A DNA stretch of 58,603 bases. Source: Coriobacteriia bacterium. GTDB lineage: Bacteria > Actinomycetota > Coriobacteriia > Anaerosomatales > JAAXUF01. This document shows positions 35,099 to 44,716 of the stretch, one piece after another. Position numbers and translations under genes: made by a program. The stretch is from the NCBI GenBank assembly GCA_013334745.1, contig JAAXWY010000001.1:6867-65469 (forward strand), in the 5' to 3' direction. Positions within the stretch are counted from its first letter, which is position 1; each line of letters starts with the position of its first letter. The notes beneath the pieces are model-generated. The model searched no databases, was not told the origin of the DNA, and was given only the letters and a program-made list of their open reading frames with translations.

Positions 35099-36197
35099 GG
35101 TGATGCAGGTCTGCGTCTTTCGCGGTAAGGGGGGAGTGGAGCATCACACCCTCGCGCTCTCCGCCGCCTTGAGCGCGTCGTACGATGTCACTGTCGTCGC
35201 CTGCGAGGGTGGCTGGCTGGAAGGTGCCGCGCGCGCTCAGGGTCTGGAAGTGGCAACTGTTCCGGATCCCGTAGGCAATTTCGATCTCCAGACCCTGCTC
35301 GCCTTACGACGTCTGGTCAAGATGCATAGGCCGGCGATCGTGCATTCGCACCTCGGTAGAAGCGATTGGTACGCGTGGTTGGCCACCAGCGGACTGCATG
35401 GGATGCGGCTCGTAAGCACCGAGCACGGCATCAGCGAGGCGAGACCGGACCTGTATGTCCGGGGAGCGAGACGGTTTCTGCACGAGCGTGGACACGCGCT
35501 GCGGCTTCGACGCACTGATGCGTTGATCGCGGTGTCGAATGCCACTGCGAGCGCACTCTTGCGGCGATATCCCCAGCTGAGCAACCAGCCGCCGGTGACA
35601 ATTGCACCTGGCCTCAGTTCAGGGACGCTTGCGTCGCAGGAGCGCTCCGAGCGAGTGTCAGGTGAGCCCTTGCGGGTCGTCGTCGTCGCTCGCTTGGCTC
35701 AGGAGAAGGGCGTGGATATCGCCATGACGGGATTCGCCGCTGCGCGCGAGATGGGCGTCGTCGCGACGCTTGAGCTCGTGGGCTCGGGGCCTTGTCTTGC
35801 GGAGTTGGAGCAGCTCGCGCGCGACCTTGGCATCGAGGACGTTGTGACGTTTGCTGGACACTCAGACGATGTGGCATCGCACCTTGCTGATGCCCATGTG
35901 ATCCTCCTTGCGTCGCGTGCGGATAACCTCCCGCTGGCAATCATGGAGGGCATGGCTGCGGGGTTACCGGCTATCGTCACGAATGTCGGTGGCAATCCTG
36001 AACTCGTGGAGCATCTTGGGACCGGGATCGTCGTCCAACCTGAAGCCCCGCTCGAGATAGGGAAAGCGATCGCACTGCTCGCCAGCGATGAGCAGCTACG
36101 GCTTCGGCTTGGTGCGGCCGCGCGCGAGCGCTCCTCGGGATACGATATGTCTCATACGGTTACTGCTATCGGGCGGCTGTATGAATCAATCATTTGA
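35085..36197 (+). CDS. Glycosyltransferase family 4
   Basis: 370 aa GT-B retaining glycosyltransferase. The acceptor domain starts QVCVFRGKGGVEHHTLAL, with HSHLGRSDWYAWL. The donor domain starts near VVVVARLAQEKGVDIAM and has the E-x7-E-type segment LPLAIMEGMAAGLPAIVTNVGGNPELV. ATG 35085 lies inside the end of the preceding gene; GTG 35100 and ATG 35103 are close alternatives. It ends 17 bases inside the next gene. It acts on the cytoplasmic face, building the lipid-linked repeat unit. Confidence 0.85.
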   Translation: MAHPRVMQVCVFRGKGGVEHHTLALSAALSASYDVTVVACEGGWLEGAARAQGLEVATVPDPVGNFDLQTLLALRRLVKMHRPAIVHSHLGRSDWYAWLATSGLHGMRLVSTEHGISEARPDLYVRGARRFLHERGHALRLRRTDALIAVSNATASALLRRYPQLSNQPPVTIAPGLSSGTLASQERSERVSGEPLRVVVVARLAQEKGVDIAMTGFAAAREMGVVATLELVGSGPCLAELEQLARDLGIEDVVTFAGHSDDVASHLADAHVILLASRADNLPLAIMEGMAAGLPAIVTNVGGNPELVEHLGTGIVVQPEAPLEIGKAIALLASDEQLRLRLGAAARERSSGYDMSHTVTAIGRLYESII

Positions 36198-37563
36198 TTC
36201 CAGACAACTTGTCGTGCCCGCCATGTGGGTACTCGCCGCAGCTCTCGGGTACTGGGTGACCCAGAGCTCGGCGATTGTGGTCACGTCGATCGCGGTCGCG
36301 GTACTGCTCGTGCTGGCTGCGGTCTTTCGCCCGGGACAGCTGCTCGCCGTCGCTGCGGTGCTCATCCCGTTCCGCGTGGTGGAGGTTCTTCTGCCCATAT
36401 CGCGCGGAGGAATCACGACGGCAGATGGCTTTCTGATCGCGTTCATGATCTCGGCGTTGTTGCGCCCGCGCCCAATACCCCGCCGACACGTTCCCACCGT
36501 CGCTGTCGTGGCTGTGCTGATCCTCGTGGCCGTGGGGCTCGCCAGCATGATCCACGGTGGCTTCTACGGAGTTGGCATCCGCAAGGTCGGACGCATCGTG
36601 GTCATCGCGACAACGTTCATCGCTGCAGCGCGCAGTGTCACCTACAAGGATGCCCGCATCGCCGCATCCGCGCTCGTCATCTCATCGGGTCTGTCGGCGA
36701 TCGTGGCGCTTGGGTTCACCGCCCGAGCAGCCAACGCACCTGGAGTGGTGGTCCTGCGTCTTTGGGGCGGCGTGGAGGATCCGAACCACATGTCGGTCGT
36801 CTTGGCGGCGGCCTTCCTCATCGCCCTGGCTTGGCGGCCCGGCGGGATGCCTGTCTGGGTGTGGCTGTGGTCGTCGCTTCTGATGCTTGTTGGCCAGGTG
36901 GCCTCGCTGTCGCGTGGCGGCGGGCTTGCGCTCGTGGTCGGGATGGTCGTGTTGGTGGGTCTCACCATGTACGCCCGCTCCCGCGGTCGTCCGATGGGGC
37001 TTTGGAGCCGGACCGGGGCGCTGTTGATACTGCTGGCAACGACGGGCGCACTTGCGGTCGCGTTCGTGCCTCCCGAGCTCACCAGCTCGGCGGTTGTCCG
37101 CTACCAGGGAATACTCAACCCGACCTCTGACGCTACAGGCGCGTTTCGAATCCGACTCTGGGAGGCGGGAGCGCGGATGCTTGCGGCTTCGCCCTTGCTC
37201 GGTGTGGGGCCGGGCGCCTTCGGTCTGGCTCTCGTCGCGACGGGCGCGTTCAGCCTGCCGTGGGAGGCCCACAGTTCCATCGTCGAGATCGCCGTCGAGA
37301 CCGGCTACCTGGGAGCTGCGGCCGTTGTCGGCTGTCTGCTCGTCGGTGGGGCGTTGGCCGGCAAGGCGGTCCTTTCCGCCGTCTCCGATACTGCGGTGTC
37401 CGATGAACGGGTGGCACTCAGTGCTGGCCTGCTTGCTGCAGGCGCGGCCGTCATCATGGGCGGTGCATCCCTCAGCAACATCCTCTACCAGCCGCTCTTC
37501 GCACTGATCGTAATCCTGATCATCGGAACGCTCGGGCGCCAAGGCGACGAGGTCGCATCGTGA
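36181..37563 (+). CDS. O-antigen polymerase/ligase family protein (Wzy/WaaL type)
   Basis: 460 aa polytopic membrane protein with about eleven hydrophobic helices. The Wzy_C-type periplasmic segment includes RLWEAGARMLAASPLLGVGPGAFG and the His of WEAHSSIVEIAVETGYLG. Such proteins polymerise Und-PP-linked repeats (Wzy) or transfer them to an acceptor (WaaL). In a locus with Wzz/BY-kinase and a flippase, polymerase is more likely. ATG 36181 overlaps the previous gene by 17 bases, and its stop overlaps the next GTG by four. Confidence 0.83.
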   Translation: MNQSFDSRQLVVPAMWVLAAALGYWVTQSSAIVVTSIAVAVLLVLAAVFRPGQLLAVAAVLIPFRVVEVLLPISRGGITTADGFLIAFMISALLRPRPIPRRHVPTVAVVAVLILVAVGLASMIHGGFYGVGIRKVGRIVVIATTFIAAARSVTYKDARIAASALVISSGLSAIVALGFTARAANAPGVVVLRLWGGVEDPNHMSVVLAAAFLIALAWRPGGMPVWVWLWSSLLMLVGQVASLSRGGGLALVVGMVVLVGLTMYARSRGRPMGLWSRTGALLILLATTGALAVAFVPPELTSSAVVRYQGILNPTSDATGAFRIRLWEAGARMLAASPLLGVGPGAFGLALVATGAFSLPWEAHSSIVEIAVETGYLGAAAVVGCLLVGGALAGKAVLSAVSDTAVSDERVALSAGLLAAGAAVIMGGASLSNILYQPLFALIVILIIGTLGRQGDEVAS

Positions 37564-38726
37564 GCGGCCCGCGGCAGCAGCGAATACTCATCGATGCTCG
37601 CATGCTGAGTGCCACAGGCATCGGCCGATACACCCGAAACCTACTTCGGGAGCTACCCGCCGTCGCCGACCGGAGTCAGCAGTTTGCTGTCTTGGTGCAG
37701 CCCGACGACATCGAGCGAGTTCCCGAGAGCCTGCGCCCGGTCGCGCGTGAGGTGCCGCTAGCGTGGTACTCCGCTGCCGAGCAGATGCGACTCGGTGGCT
37801 ACATCGCTCGGGAGGCACCGGACCTGGTTCACTTCCCGCAGTTCAACGTTCCGCTCGCGTATCGGGGCCCGTTCGTTGTCACGATTCACGACTTGACGAT
37901 GCATCGCTTCAAGAGCATTCGCGGCTCGGCCGCGGTGTATGCCATGCGGCAGGCGGTGTACCTCACTGTCTTGTCGCGGGCCGTTTCGCGCGCGCAGCGG
38001 GTATTCGTGCCCTCGGAGTTCACTAAGAGCGACCTGGTCAGCACGTTGAAGGTCGATCCTGGCAAGGTGGTCGTGACGTACGAGGGCGGGCCCGAAGAGG
38101 ACTCGTGGCGCGGAGAGCCGGAAACCGCGGCAATCGATGAACTGGGACTCGCCGGTTCTCAGTTCCTGCTCACGGTGGGCACCGCGTTCGTTCACAAGAA
38201 CCTCGAAGTCGTCATCAGGGCGCTTCCGCTGCTGCCGCCCGAGTACAAGCTGGCCATCGTCGGCAAAGGGGATGTCTTTCATCAGCGGCTGGTCGACCTC
38301 GCGGTGCAGATCGGTGTTTCAGACCGAGTCGTCATGACGGGCTATGCCTCCGATGCGCGGCTCGCCGCGCTGTACGGGGCCGCGGCCGCGTTCGTCTTCC
38401 CCTCCTTCAACGAAGGATTCGGACTTCCGGGGCTTGAGGCGATGGGTCTGGGGACTCCGGTCATCGCATCCTCGGCATCGTGCTTGCCCGAGATTCTGGG
38501 CGACGCGGCACTGTTCTTCGATCCCAGGAGTGCAGAGGAACTCGCGCGGCAGGTACTGGTGCTGGGTGGTGATCCCGAGATGAGGTCACGAATGGCGAGT
38601 GCGGGGATTGTGCAGGCGGCTCGCTACTCGTGGCGACGAATGGCCGAGCAGACCAACGCCGTGTACATGGACGTTCTCGAGGACTTGGCGAGACCCCCGT
38701 CTGAGCGTAGGGCGGGTCTCGGATGA
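37560..38726 (+). CDS. Glycosyltransferase family 4 (mannosyltransferase-like)
   Basis: 388 aa GT-B enzyme. ILIDARMLSATGIGRYTRNLL is the start signature of the group that includes MtfB/WbdA-like mannosyltransferases. The donor domain has LTVGTAFVHKNLEVVI and the family motif FPSFNEGFGLPGLEAMGLGTPVIAS. The sugar specificity is not provable here. The GTG start overlaps the previous stop (GTGA), and the stop overlaps the next start (ATGA), so three genes are read as a coupled chain. Confidence 0.87.
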   Translation: MSGPRQQRILIDARMLSATGIGRYTRNLLRELPAVADRSQQFAVLVQPDDIERVPESLRPVAREVPLAWYSAAEQMRLGGYIAREAPDLVHFPQFNVPLAYRGPFVVTIHDLTMHRFKSIRGSAAVYAMRQAVYLTVLSRAVSRAQRVFVPSEFTKSDLVSTLKVDPGKVVVTYEGGPEEDSWRGEPETAAIDELGLAGSQFLLTVGTAFVHKNLEVVIRALPLLPPEYKLAIVGKGDVFHQRLVDLAVQIGVSDRVVMTGYASDARLAALYGAAAAFVFPSFNEGFGLPGLEAMGLGTPVIASSASCLPEILGDAALFFDPRSAEELARQVLVLGGDPEMRSRMASAGIVQAARYSWRRMAEQTNAVYMDVLEDLARPPSERRAGLG

Positions 38727-39871
38727 TGAGCGGTGGGGGAGCGCCAGAGTACGATGTCGTGCTTGCGCACGACTATCTGGGACAGTTCGGGGGCGCCGAG
38801 CGCGTTGTCGAGGAGATGTGCGGCATCTTCCCGGACGCCCCCATCTACACCTCGTACTACTCTCCTGAACGCACGTTTGACTTCTTCCGCACGCGGGATG
38901 TGCGGACCACCTTCCTCGACAAGGCGCCGGGCATCGGAGGCCACCACAAGGCATACCTCGCACTGTATCCGCTGGCCTTCTCGCGGCTGCGCTTGCCGTC
39001 GTGTCGCGTGGTACTGAGCAGCAGCACCTCATTTGCGAAGGGCGTCCCGATCCCTCAGGGCGCGGCGCACGTCTGCTACTGCAACTCGCCTATGCGATTC
39101 GCGTGGGATTTTGATTCCTACGTCGAGCATGACTCAGGGGTCGGCGGCATGGCGAGAGCGGCGGCGCGAATTGCGATGGGTCCACTCCGGCGGTGGGACC
39201 TCGCCACCAACGACGCCGTCGACATCTTCATCGCCAACTCGCACAACATCGCAGATCGAATCAAGCGCATCTACGGTCGCGATTCGGTGGTTGTGTATCC
39301 GCCGGTTGCGGTCGACGACTTCGAGCCATCGGCGGTTCATGACGACTACTACCTCGTGGTGTCCCGCCTCGCGGGCTACAAACGGGTGGATCTTGCCGTC
39401 AAGGCGTGTACCCAGACAGGTCGTCGGCTGATCGTGGTCGGGGACGGTCCGGTTCGGGCGAGTCTGGAACAGATGGCGGGCCCCACGGTCGAGTTCCTCG
39501 GGCGAGCGTCCGATGAGGAAGTCCGCACCAGGATGGCGCGGTGCAGGGCGCTGCTGTTCTGCGGCGAAGAGGACTTCGGTATCACTCCTGTCGAGGCGAT
39601 GGCGTGCGGACGTCCGGTCGTGGCGTATGGGGCTGGTGGCGCGGTTGAAACCGTCGTCGACGGCGTGACCGGCGTCCATTTTGGTGCTCACACGGTCGAG
39701 TCGCTGATCGCGGCGATCGAACGGCTTGAGGCCACTACCATCGAAGGCACCGACTGTGTACGACGCGCGCACGAGTTCGCACCGCAGGTGTTCCGTGCCA
39801 GGCTGCTGGAGATCGTGGCCGCAGCTGCAGCAGGCAACCCACGTGAGAGCGCATTGGAGACTGGCCAATGA
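38723..39871 (+). CDS. Glycosyltransferase family 4
   Basis: 382 aa GT-B enzyme. It has [19 protein letters not shown], the [12 protein letters not shown] segment typical of the WbaZ-like branch, [18 protein letters not shown], and the donor motif [29 protein letters not shown]. The donor sugar is unknown. ATG 38723 overlaps the previous stop by four bases, and its own stop overlaps the following ATG by four. Confidence 0.87.
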   Translation: MMSGGGAPEYDVVLAHDYLGQFGGAERVVEEMCGIFPDAPIYTSYYSPERTFDFFRTRDVRTTFLDKAPGIGGHHKAYLALYPLAFSRLRLPSCRVVLSSSTSFAKGVPIPQGAAHVCYCNSPMRFAWDFDSYVEHDSGVGGMARAAARIAMGPLRRWDLATNDAVDIFIANSHNIADRIKRIYGRDSVVVYPPVAVDDFEPSAVHDDYYLVVSRLAGYKRVDLAVKACTQTGRRLIVVGDGPVRASLEQMAGPTVEFLGRASDEEVRTRMARCRALLFCGEEDFGITPVEAMACGRPVVAYGAGGAVETVVDGVTGVHFGAHTVESLIAAIERLEATTIEGTDCVRRAHEFAPQVFRARLLEIVAAAAAGNPRESALETGQ

Positions 39872-40602
39872 GTACTGATCCGCAGGAGCTGGCGCAGACG
39901 CTCGGGATTCGTCCGCAAGACGCTTGGATTGCCGCGATGTGGTGGCGGTTCAGGGGCGGAGCTGCCGGGGACCGCAGGACGCTACTCTCCCGGTTCTTCG
40001 GGGCGATCTTCGAGCGGCGCGCTGCAGGATATGGTCCTTCTGACGCGCTGAGCAGGTATGTGTCGCAGCGGTTCACAGGCGTGCCGATCGGCAAGTATAC
40101 GTACGGATTCCGACAGATCTGGCCGTCCTGGGAAGCAATCGAGAGGATCGGGGCCTTCACGTCGCTCGGCCCCAATCTGACCCTGCCGGGCATCAGCCAC
40201 CCGACCGACTACGTCACCACGTCGCCCATTCTCTTCTTTGCGTCCCGCGGCATCGTCTCCGATGATGTCCCCGAGGCGATCACTCACGGTCCCAGCGGTC
40301 GGGTGAGCATTGGCAACGACGTGTGGATCGGCAGCAACGTCACTGTGCTACCCGGAGTGGTCATCGGCGACGGTGCGGTTGTGGGAGCGGGTGCTGTCGT
40401 TACGCGTGACGTGCCCCCGTATGCGGTCGTTGTCGGCGTACCAGCCAAGGTGCTGCGCTATCGGTTCGATGAAGTCACCCGCGATCGAATTCAGGCGAGC
40501 CGCTGGTGGGAGTTTGATGACGAGCGAATCCGCTCACTCGCGCCGGCCATGTACGACCCGCAGGCATTCCTTGACGGGCTTGCCGATGAGGGACGGGCCT
40601 GA
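39868..40602 (+). CDS. Left-handed beta-helix O-acetyltransferase-like protein
   Basis: 244 aa. The C-terminal half has hexapeptide repeats ([51 protein letters not shown]) as in the CatB/Vat/WbbJ group. The catalytic-type His is probably in THGPSG or the earlier GISHPTDY. The N-terminal about 90 residues are a family-unlike extension with many Arg. It likely acetylates a sugar of the surface polymer. It is the last gene of the plus-strand run from 28,937 and converges on a methyltransferase gene 26 bases away. Confidence 0.8.
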   Translation: MSTDPQELAQTLGIRPQDAWIAAMWWRFRGGAAGDRRTLLSRFFGAIFERRAAGYGPSDALSRYVSQRFTGVPIGKYTYGFRQIWPSWEAIERIGAFTSLGPNLTLPGISHPTDYVTTSPILFFASRGIVSDDVPEAITHGPSGRVSIGNDVWIGSNVTVLPGVVIGDGAVVGAGAVVTRDVPPYAVVVGVPAKVLRYRFDEVTRDRIQASRWWEFDDERIRSLAPAMYDPQAFLDGLADEGRA

Positions 40603-40628
40603 GACCGACGGAAGTCGGGAGCTCGCCG

Positions 40629-41468
40629 TCAGGCGGGTTTGCTCGCCCACATGATGCCGTGTCCCCAGTAGTTGGGCTCGATCTTCCCAACGCTGAACCC
40701 TGCGTCCTGGAGTAGTTGGCAAGCGGCGGATGCCGCGTCTTGGTCGTACGGGAAACGGCGGTGGTACTCCATCACGAGCACCAGGCCGGACAGGTCTGCC
40801 AGCCGCGGATCCTGGAGGATATCCCACTCGGCCCCTTCGATGTCCATCTTCACGAACTGCGACTGCACGAGCAGCGGAAACACATCGATAGCGGGAGTGG
40901 GCACGCCCGCGGCCCCGATACGAGAGCCTTCGCCGGCACCGCGCTCAAAGAGCACATCCCCGTCACTGTTCGAAGCGCATACCGGCAACACGCGAACGTC
41001 GCCGCTCGGATTGAGCGACGTGAACTGCTCCAGCGCCTGCAGATTGTCCGGGTCGGGCTCGATGCACGTGATTCGAGCTGTCGGCCAGCGGGTCAACGCA
41101 TAGGCTGCGAAGCCGCCCACGTTTGCTCCGAGGTCGAGGATGTCGGGGTTGGTGGGAAGCAACGCAAGCTGTTCAGGAGTGGGCTCGTAGCAGCCGGTCG
41201 AGAAGACCTCATGAACGAGCTCCCGCGCGCCCTGATCGTGGCGAACCACGATGGTAACGTCGGTGCCCTTGAGTCCGTAGGCGGCCGTTCCGCGATGTCT
41301 GATATCAGCGAATAGAAAGGAAAGTGGCCGAGACACCTTGGCTGCGGCAGGGACGAAGCGTAGCGATACCACCGCGGACGCAAGCGATCTGACCGGCGCC
41401 GACATGAGTATCCCTTTGAGTGGGCCCTCGGACGCGGTGCGGCGCAGCCGATTGAGCAGATCGGACAC
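40629..41468 (-). CDS. FkbM-family SAM-dependent methyltransferase
   Basis: 279 aa. The Rossmann SAM-binding start is PDILDLGANVGGFAAYAL, then CIEPDPDN and a QFVKMDIEGAEWDIL segment, all typical of FkbM O-methyltransferases. It probably methylates a sugar hydroxyl of the surface polymer. The start chosen is GTG at 41468, with GGGAGAAAGA just upstream; an in-frame ATG at 41534 adds 22 unconserved residues. It stands alone on the minus strand, convergent with the acetyltransferase gene. Confidence 0.84.
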   Translation of the reverse strand: MSDLLNRLRRTASEGPLKGILMSAPVRSLASAVVSLRFVPAAAKVSRPLSFLFADIRHRGTAAYGLKGTDVTIVVRHDQGARELVHEVFSTGCYEPTPEQLALLPTNPDILDLGANVGGFAAYALTRWPTARITCIEPDPDNLQALEQFTSLNPSGDVRVLPVCASNSDGDVLFERGAGEGSRIGAAGVPTPAIDVFPLLVQSQFVKMDIEGAEWDILQDPRLADLSGLVLVMEYHRRFPYDQDAASAACQLLQDAGFSVGKIEPNYWGHGIMWASKPA

Positions 41469-41638
41469 TCTTTCTCCCTTGGAGGTTTCGCGTTGCACTA
41501 TATGGGGCGTTCGTGTGTGGAGCATGTCACTCACTCACCGCGCCTCAAGTATGCCGTATGTGCCCCGTAGCAAGAAGCAGGGGGTTCGTTGCGCTATTCT
41601 CGGGATGAACGGTCCGCGCTGCGGGAGGCGAGGGGTCA

Positions 41639-42433
41639 TTGGGCGTGTTCGGTCGCACGGCAGCAGCTCTTGGTCGGTTCCGAGACTCGGTAACGCGCAT
41701 CGGCCCCAAGATGGCGGTGGAGCGGGCCGCTGCGCGTGCACGCACGGCTGCCCGTCTGGTGGCCGCGAACGTCGCGCATCTCGCAGTCGCCAGAGCGCGC
41801 GGAAGCGCTGCTATCCACGTGATTGGCGACAGCCACGTTCAGTTGCTCGGAGGTGTCCGCCCCTTTGTCGTCACGCACATCGGGCCGGCGACGGCGTACA
41901 ACCTGCGTGAGCCGCACAGCTCTACCGGCTCCCACGGCCGTCTGCGCCGCGCACTGCGATCGGTGAACCGTCGGACTGACGTCGTCATCCTGTCGTTCGG
42001 CGAGATCGACTGCCGCATCCACGTCTATCGCGCGCACATGAAGTCGGGTGGTGTGAGCTCGATGGAATCGATCATCGAGACCACCGTCGCTCGCTACGCG
42101 GAAGTGGTCCAGGCGCTGGCCGTCGAGGGGTACCGCATTGTCGTGCACACGGTTCCGGGAGCCGCCCGGCAGGACAACTACTACGGCTACGACTACTACG
42201 CGGACGCGGTCACTCGCGCATGGATAGCCGATCGTTTCAACGAACAGCTGCGTGGTATGGCTGCCCGCGTGGGAGTCGAACTGCTGGATCTGTACGGCGT
42301 TACCAGCACTGACGGCGTAATCCGTGAGGACATGACCACCGACGGCACGCACCTCGATGCTCGCTCACTGCCGCTCTATGCGGCGTGGGTGGAGTCTGTG
42401 CAGTCGGCTCCGCGGCCCTCGCCTCCGGGCTAG
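41639..42433 (+). CDS. SGNH/GDSL hydrolase-like protein
   Basis: 264 aa. An Arg/Ala-rich N-terminus (about 1-55) precedes an SGNH-type core: HVIGDSHVQLL (block I, with Ser), SFGEIDCR (block III-like) and DGTHLDARSLPLYA (block V, with the Asp-x-x-His pair). No signal peptide is visible, so it probably works in the cytoplasm, perhaps as a sugar acetyl-transferase or esterase for the polysaccharide; this is inference. The start is TTG 41639, with GAGG about eight bases upstream, or GTG 41645. The stop shares CTAG with the opposing flippase gene. Confidence 0.68.
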   Translation: MGVFGRTAAALGRFRDSVTRIGPKMAVERAAARARTAARLVAANVAHLAVARARGSAAIHVIGDSHVQLLGGVRPFVVTHIGPATAYNLREPHSSTGSHGRLRRALRSVNRRTDVVILSFGEIDCRIHVYRAHMKSGGVSSMESIIETTVARYAEVVQALAVEGYRIVVHTVPGAARQDNYYGYDYYADAVTRAWIADRFNEQLRGMAARVGVELLDLYGVTSTDGVIREDMTTDGTHLDARSLPLYAAWVESVQSAPRPSPPG

Positions 42434-43956
42434 GGACGTCGTCGCAGCCGTGCCGTGAGCGAGGAGAGCGTGCCGTCCGGCAGCAATCCGACGCGCGAGC
42501 CGAGCGCGATTGTACTTATGAGCTGCAGCGCGAAGACCACGCCGAGAGCTGCAAGGCCGATTGGGCGACTCAGTGAGACCGCACCGTCGACAGCGCGTAC
42601 GGCCGCAGCGAGGGCGACGCCCACGGGCAGCACCACGAGAGCGGCCTTCGCGATCGACTTCAGAGCGATGGGACTGTGCTGCTTGAGGATCCGGCGTTCG
42701 ACCAGGACACCAAGTATCAGCGCGCCGATGGCACCTGACAGCGCCGAACCAAGCGCTGCGCCCACAATGCCGCCCAGCCACGCGCCGGTAAAGCTGAGTG
42801 CGACATTCACCGCGGCTTGGACGACGGAGTAGCGCATCGCAAGAGTCGGAGTCGCCTGCGCCGTCGCAATGAGGTGCGCAGCGCTCATCGAGACCCCAAC
42901 CCCGTACCCGATGGAGAGAATGGTCATCGCCCACACTGATGACGGATCCGCCGTTCCCAGCCACACCCGGATGAAGAGCCAGGAGTTACAGGCTGCGAAC
43001 GCTGCAAGGAAGAGCGACATGGTCGAGAAGACCGAGGTCGCTGCCGTGTAGGTGGCCTTCGCGCCTTCGGTGTCGTCGTTGGCAAGATGGCTCGCCATGC
43101 GGGGCACAAGCGCCTCAGTCGCGGTGTTGGCCGTGTAGACGATCGAGAACGCTCCTCTATCGGCCACGTCATACAGCCCGACGGCTATCGGCGAGCGCAG
43201 CGCACCAAGCGACACCCTGTCAATCGAGCGGTTGACCATGGCGGACAGCGTGGCGAGCTGGATGCGCGAGCCGAATTGCCACAGCTCGCGGAACACGTCC
43301 ACGTCGAACGCCGGCGCGACGAGCGCGCACCTTGCATCGGTCCTGACGGCCAGCACGAACGTCGCCAGAGCGATGGGCGCTGCAACGAGTCCGACCGCGA
43401 TGCCTACCCCGCGGAGGCCGAAACCTGCCACGGCTGCATAGCCGCTCGCGAGGGAGCTCGCGACGATCAGGGTGCCTTCGACGGACTTCGCGAGATCCAG
43501 TCGCCCTCTGGCAACCAGGAGCGACTGATAGGGGGTGACCGATACAACCAACGCGTAGGCCACCGTCGCACCGCCGAGCACCCAGGCGAAGTCCGACGCC
43601 TGCGTGGCGTTGACCTGATAGACCGTGCGTAGCAGCGGAAACAGGGCCACGACCAGCGCGATGACGATCAGCCCAAATCCCATCATGAGCGTTGCACCGG
43701 TCGCAATCACGCGCCGGGCGCCTGAGGGGCCATCCTGCTCGGTATGCGCAACGATGGAGCGGACGAACCCTCGGTTGAGTCCACCGCCGGCCAGACTGGA
43801 GAACGCGAGCGTGGTTTGGGCGAGAACATACAGTCCGAATCCGGCCGCTCCCAGCGACGAGATGAGTATGGGTACCAGGATCAGCCCGACGACACTGCCG
43901 AGCAGATAGACGACGGTGGAGACCCCTGCGTTGCGCACCAGCCGTTCAGCGGTCAC
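42430..43956 (-). CDS. Polysaccharide flippase, Wzx/MVF-like
   Basis: 508 aa polytopic membrane protein with about 12-14 helices and few charges in them. The start RLVRNAGVSTVVYLLGSVVGLILVPILISSLGAAGFGLYVLAQT is typical of Wzx-type exporters of lipid-linked repeat units. With the WbaP, Wzy and Wzz homologues nearby it completes the pathway. The start is uncertain: GTG 43956 gives no overlap with the upstream acetyltransferase gene, while an in-frame ATG at 44016 overlaps it by 38 bases. The last codons are convergent with the SGNH gene. Confidence 0.86.
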   Translation of the reverse strand: MTAERLVRNAGVSTVVYLLGSVVGLILVPILISSLGAAGFGLYVLAQTTLAFSSLAGGGLNRGFVRSIVAHTEQDGPSGARRVIATGATLMMGFGLIVIALVVALFPLLRTVYQVNATQASDFAWVLGGATVAYALVVSVTPYQSLLVARGRLDLAKSVEGTLIVASSLASGYAAVAGFGLRGVGIAVGLVAAPIALATFVLAVRTDARCALVAPAFDVDVFRELWQFGSRIQLATLSAMVNRSIDRVSLGALRSPIAVGLYDVADRGAFSIVYTANTATEALVPRMASHLANDDTEGAKATYTAATSVFSTMSLFLAAFAACNSWLFIRVWLGTADPSSVWAMTILSIGYGVGVSMSAAHLIATAQATPTLAMRYSVVQAAVNVALSFTGAWLGGIVGAALGSALSGAIGALILGVLVERRILKQHSPIALKSIAKAALVVLPVGVALAAAVRAVDGAVSLSRPIGLAALGVVFALQLISTIALGSRVGLLPDGTLSSLTARLRRRP

Positions 43957-43978
43957 GTCAACACCATCGGGAATCGGC

Positions 43979-44608
43979 TCACAGTCCGTGGGCTGTGGCG
44001 TAGCGCGACAGCCCATCGATGTCGTCTGTTCTCAGGAGTGGTACGCACTCCCGGATCGCAACTTCAGGCCAGTCCCACCATGACAGCTCGAGTAGCCGCG
44101 TGACGTCCTCGGGCTCGAATCTGTATCGGATGACGCGGGCGGGTGCGCCGGCAACGATGGCGTACGGCGGTACGTCGGCCGTGACGACCGAACGCGCACC
44201 GACAACGGCGCCATGTCCGATTGTGACGTTGGCGAGCACCATGGCCTGCGTGGCAATCCAGGCGTCGCTCCCGATTACGATCCTGCTCGGCTTGAGTTGC
44301 TCAACGGCAACATCCTCGCCGGTCATCAGGTTGAACGTGAAGTTCGACAGGTGACTGGTGTGGTGCTCGCCACCGCAGACCAGCGTGGTGCCGGCAGCGA
44401 TGGAGGCGTAGGAGCCGATGCTGATCACATCGTCGGGTGTCCACGTGTAGAAGATGCAGCTCGGGAACCAATGGCTCCATGCGCCGACCTCGAGTCTGCC
44501 GGGGCCCTGCAGCACGTCTGATCTGTATCTCTCGTCGAAGCTGCGGTCGACCGGCAGCCCTTTGAGGGTGCGGGCCAGTCTCCAGCGCCAGTCAGCGGGC
44601 GGCGTCAC
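43979..44608 (-). CDS. Hexapeptide-repeat acetyltransferase, CatB/Vat-like
   Basis: 209 aa left-handed beta-helix protein. It contains ISIGSYASIAAGTTLVCGGEHHTSHLSNF with the likely catalytic His pair, then IVIGSDAWIATQAMVLANVTIGHGAVVGARSVVTADVPPYAIVAGAPARVIRYRF. The size and the His segment fit the xenobiotic/sugar acetyltransferase group. In this locus an acetylated sugar is the likely target. GTG 44608 follows AAGGGGGA on the minus strand. It is transcribed with the flippase gene and is divergent from a CgeB-like gene. Confidence 0.83.
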   Translation of the reverse strand: MTPPADWRWRLARTLKGLPVDRSFDERYRSDVLQGPGRLEVGAWSHWFPSCIFYTWTPDDVISIGSYASIAAGTTLVCGGEHHTSHLSNFTFNLMTGEDVAVEQLKPSRIVIGSDAWIATQAMVLANVTIGHGAVVGARSVVTADVPPYAIVAGAPARVIRYRFEPEDVTRLLELSWWDWPEVAIRECVPLLRTDDIDGLSRYATAHGL

Positions 44609-44649
44609 TCGAAAGCGTCCCCCTTGATGTCGTCCGGGCGCGTTAGCCC

Positions 44650-44679
44650 GACCGAACGGTCGTGCATTGAGTGTATCAT
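44650..44679. promoter_or_regulatory. Candidate operator and -10 in the divergent gap between acetyltransferase and CgeB-like genes
   Basis: The 108-base divergent gap holds a short palindrome, GACCGAACGGTC (44650-44661), and TATCAT (44674-44679) as a possible -10 for the plus-strand gene. The palindrome has only two bases between its 5-bp arms. No -35 is seen. Support is weak. Confidence 0.3.
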
Positions 44680-44716
44680 CGGTCTGTCAGGACGACTGAG
44701 CTGCGACGGGGGATTG

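Noticed and set aside
40603-40628. Terminator between the acetyltransferase and FkbM genes
   Set aside because: Only a 5-bp stem (CCGAC/GTCGG with loop GGAA) is present and no T-run follows on either strand.
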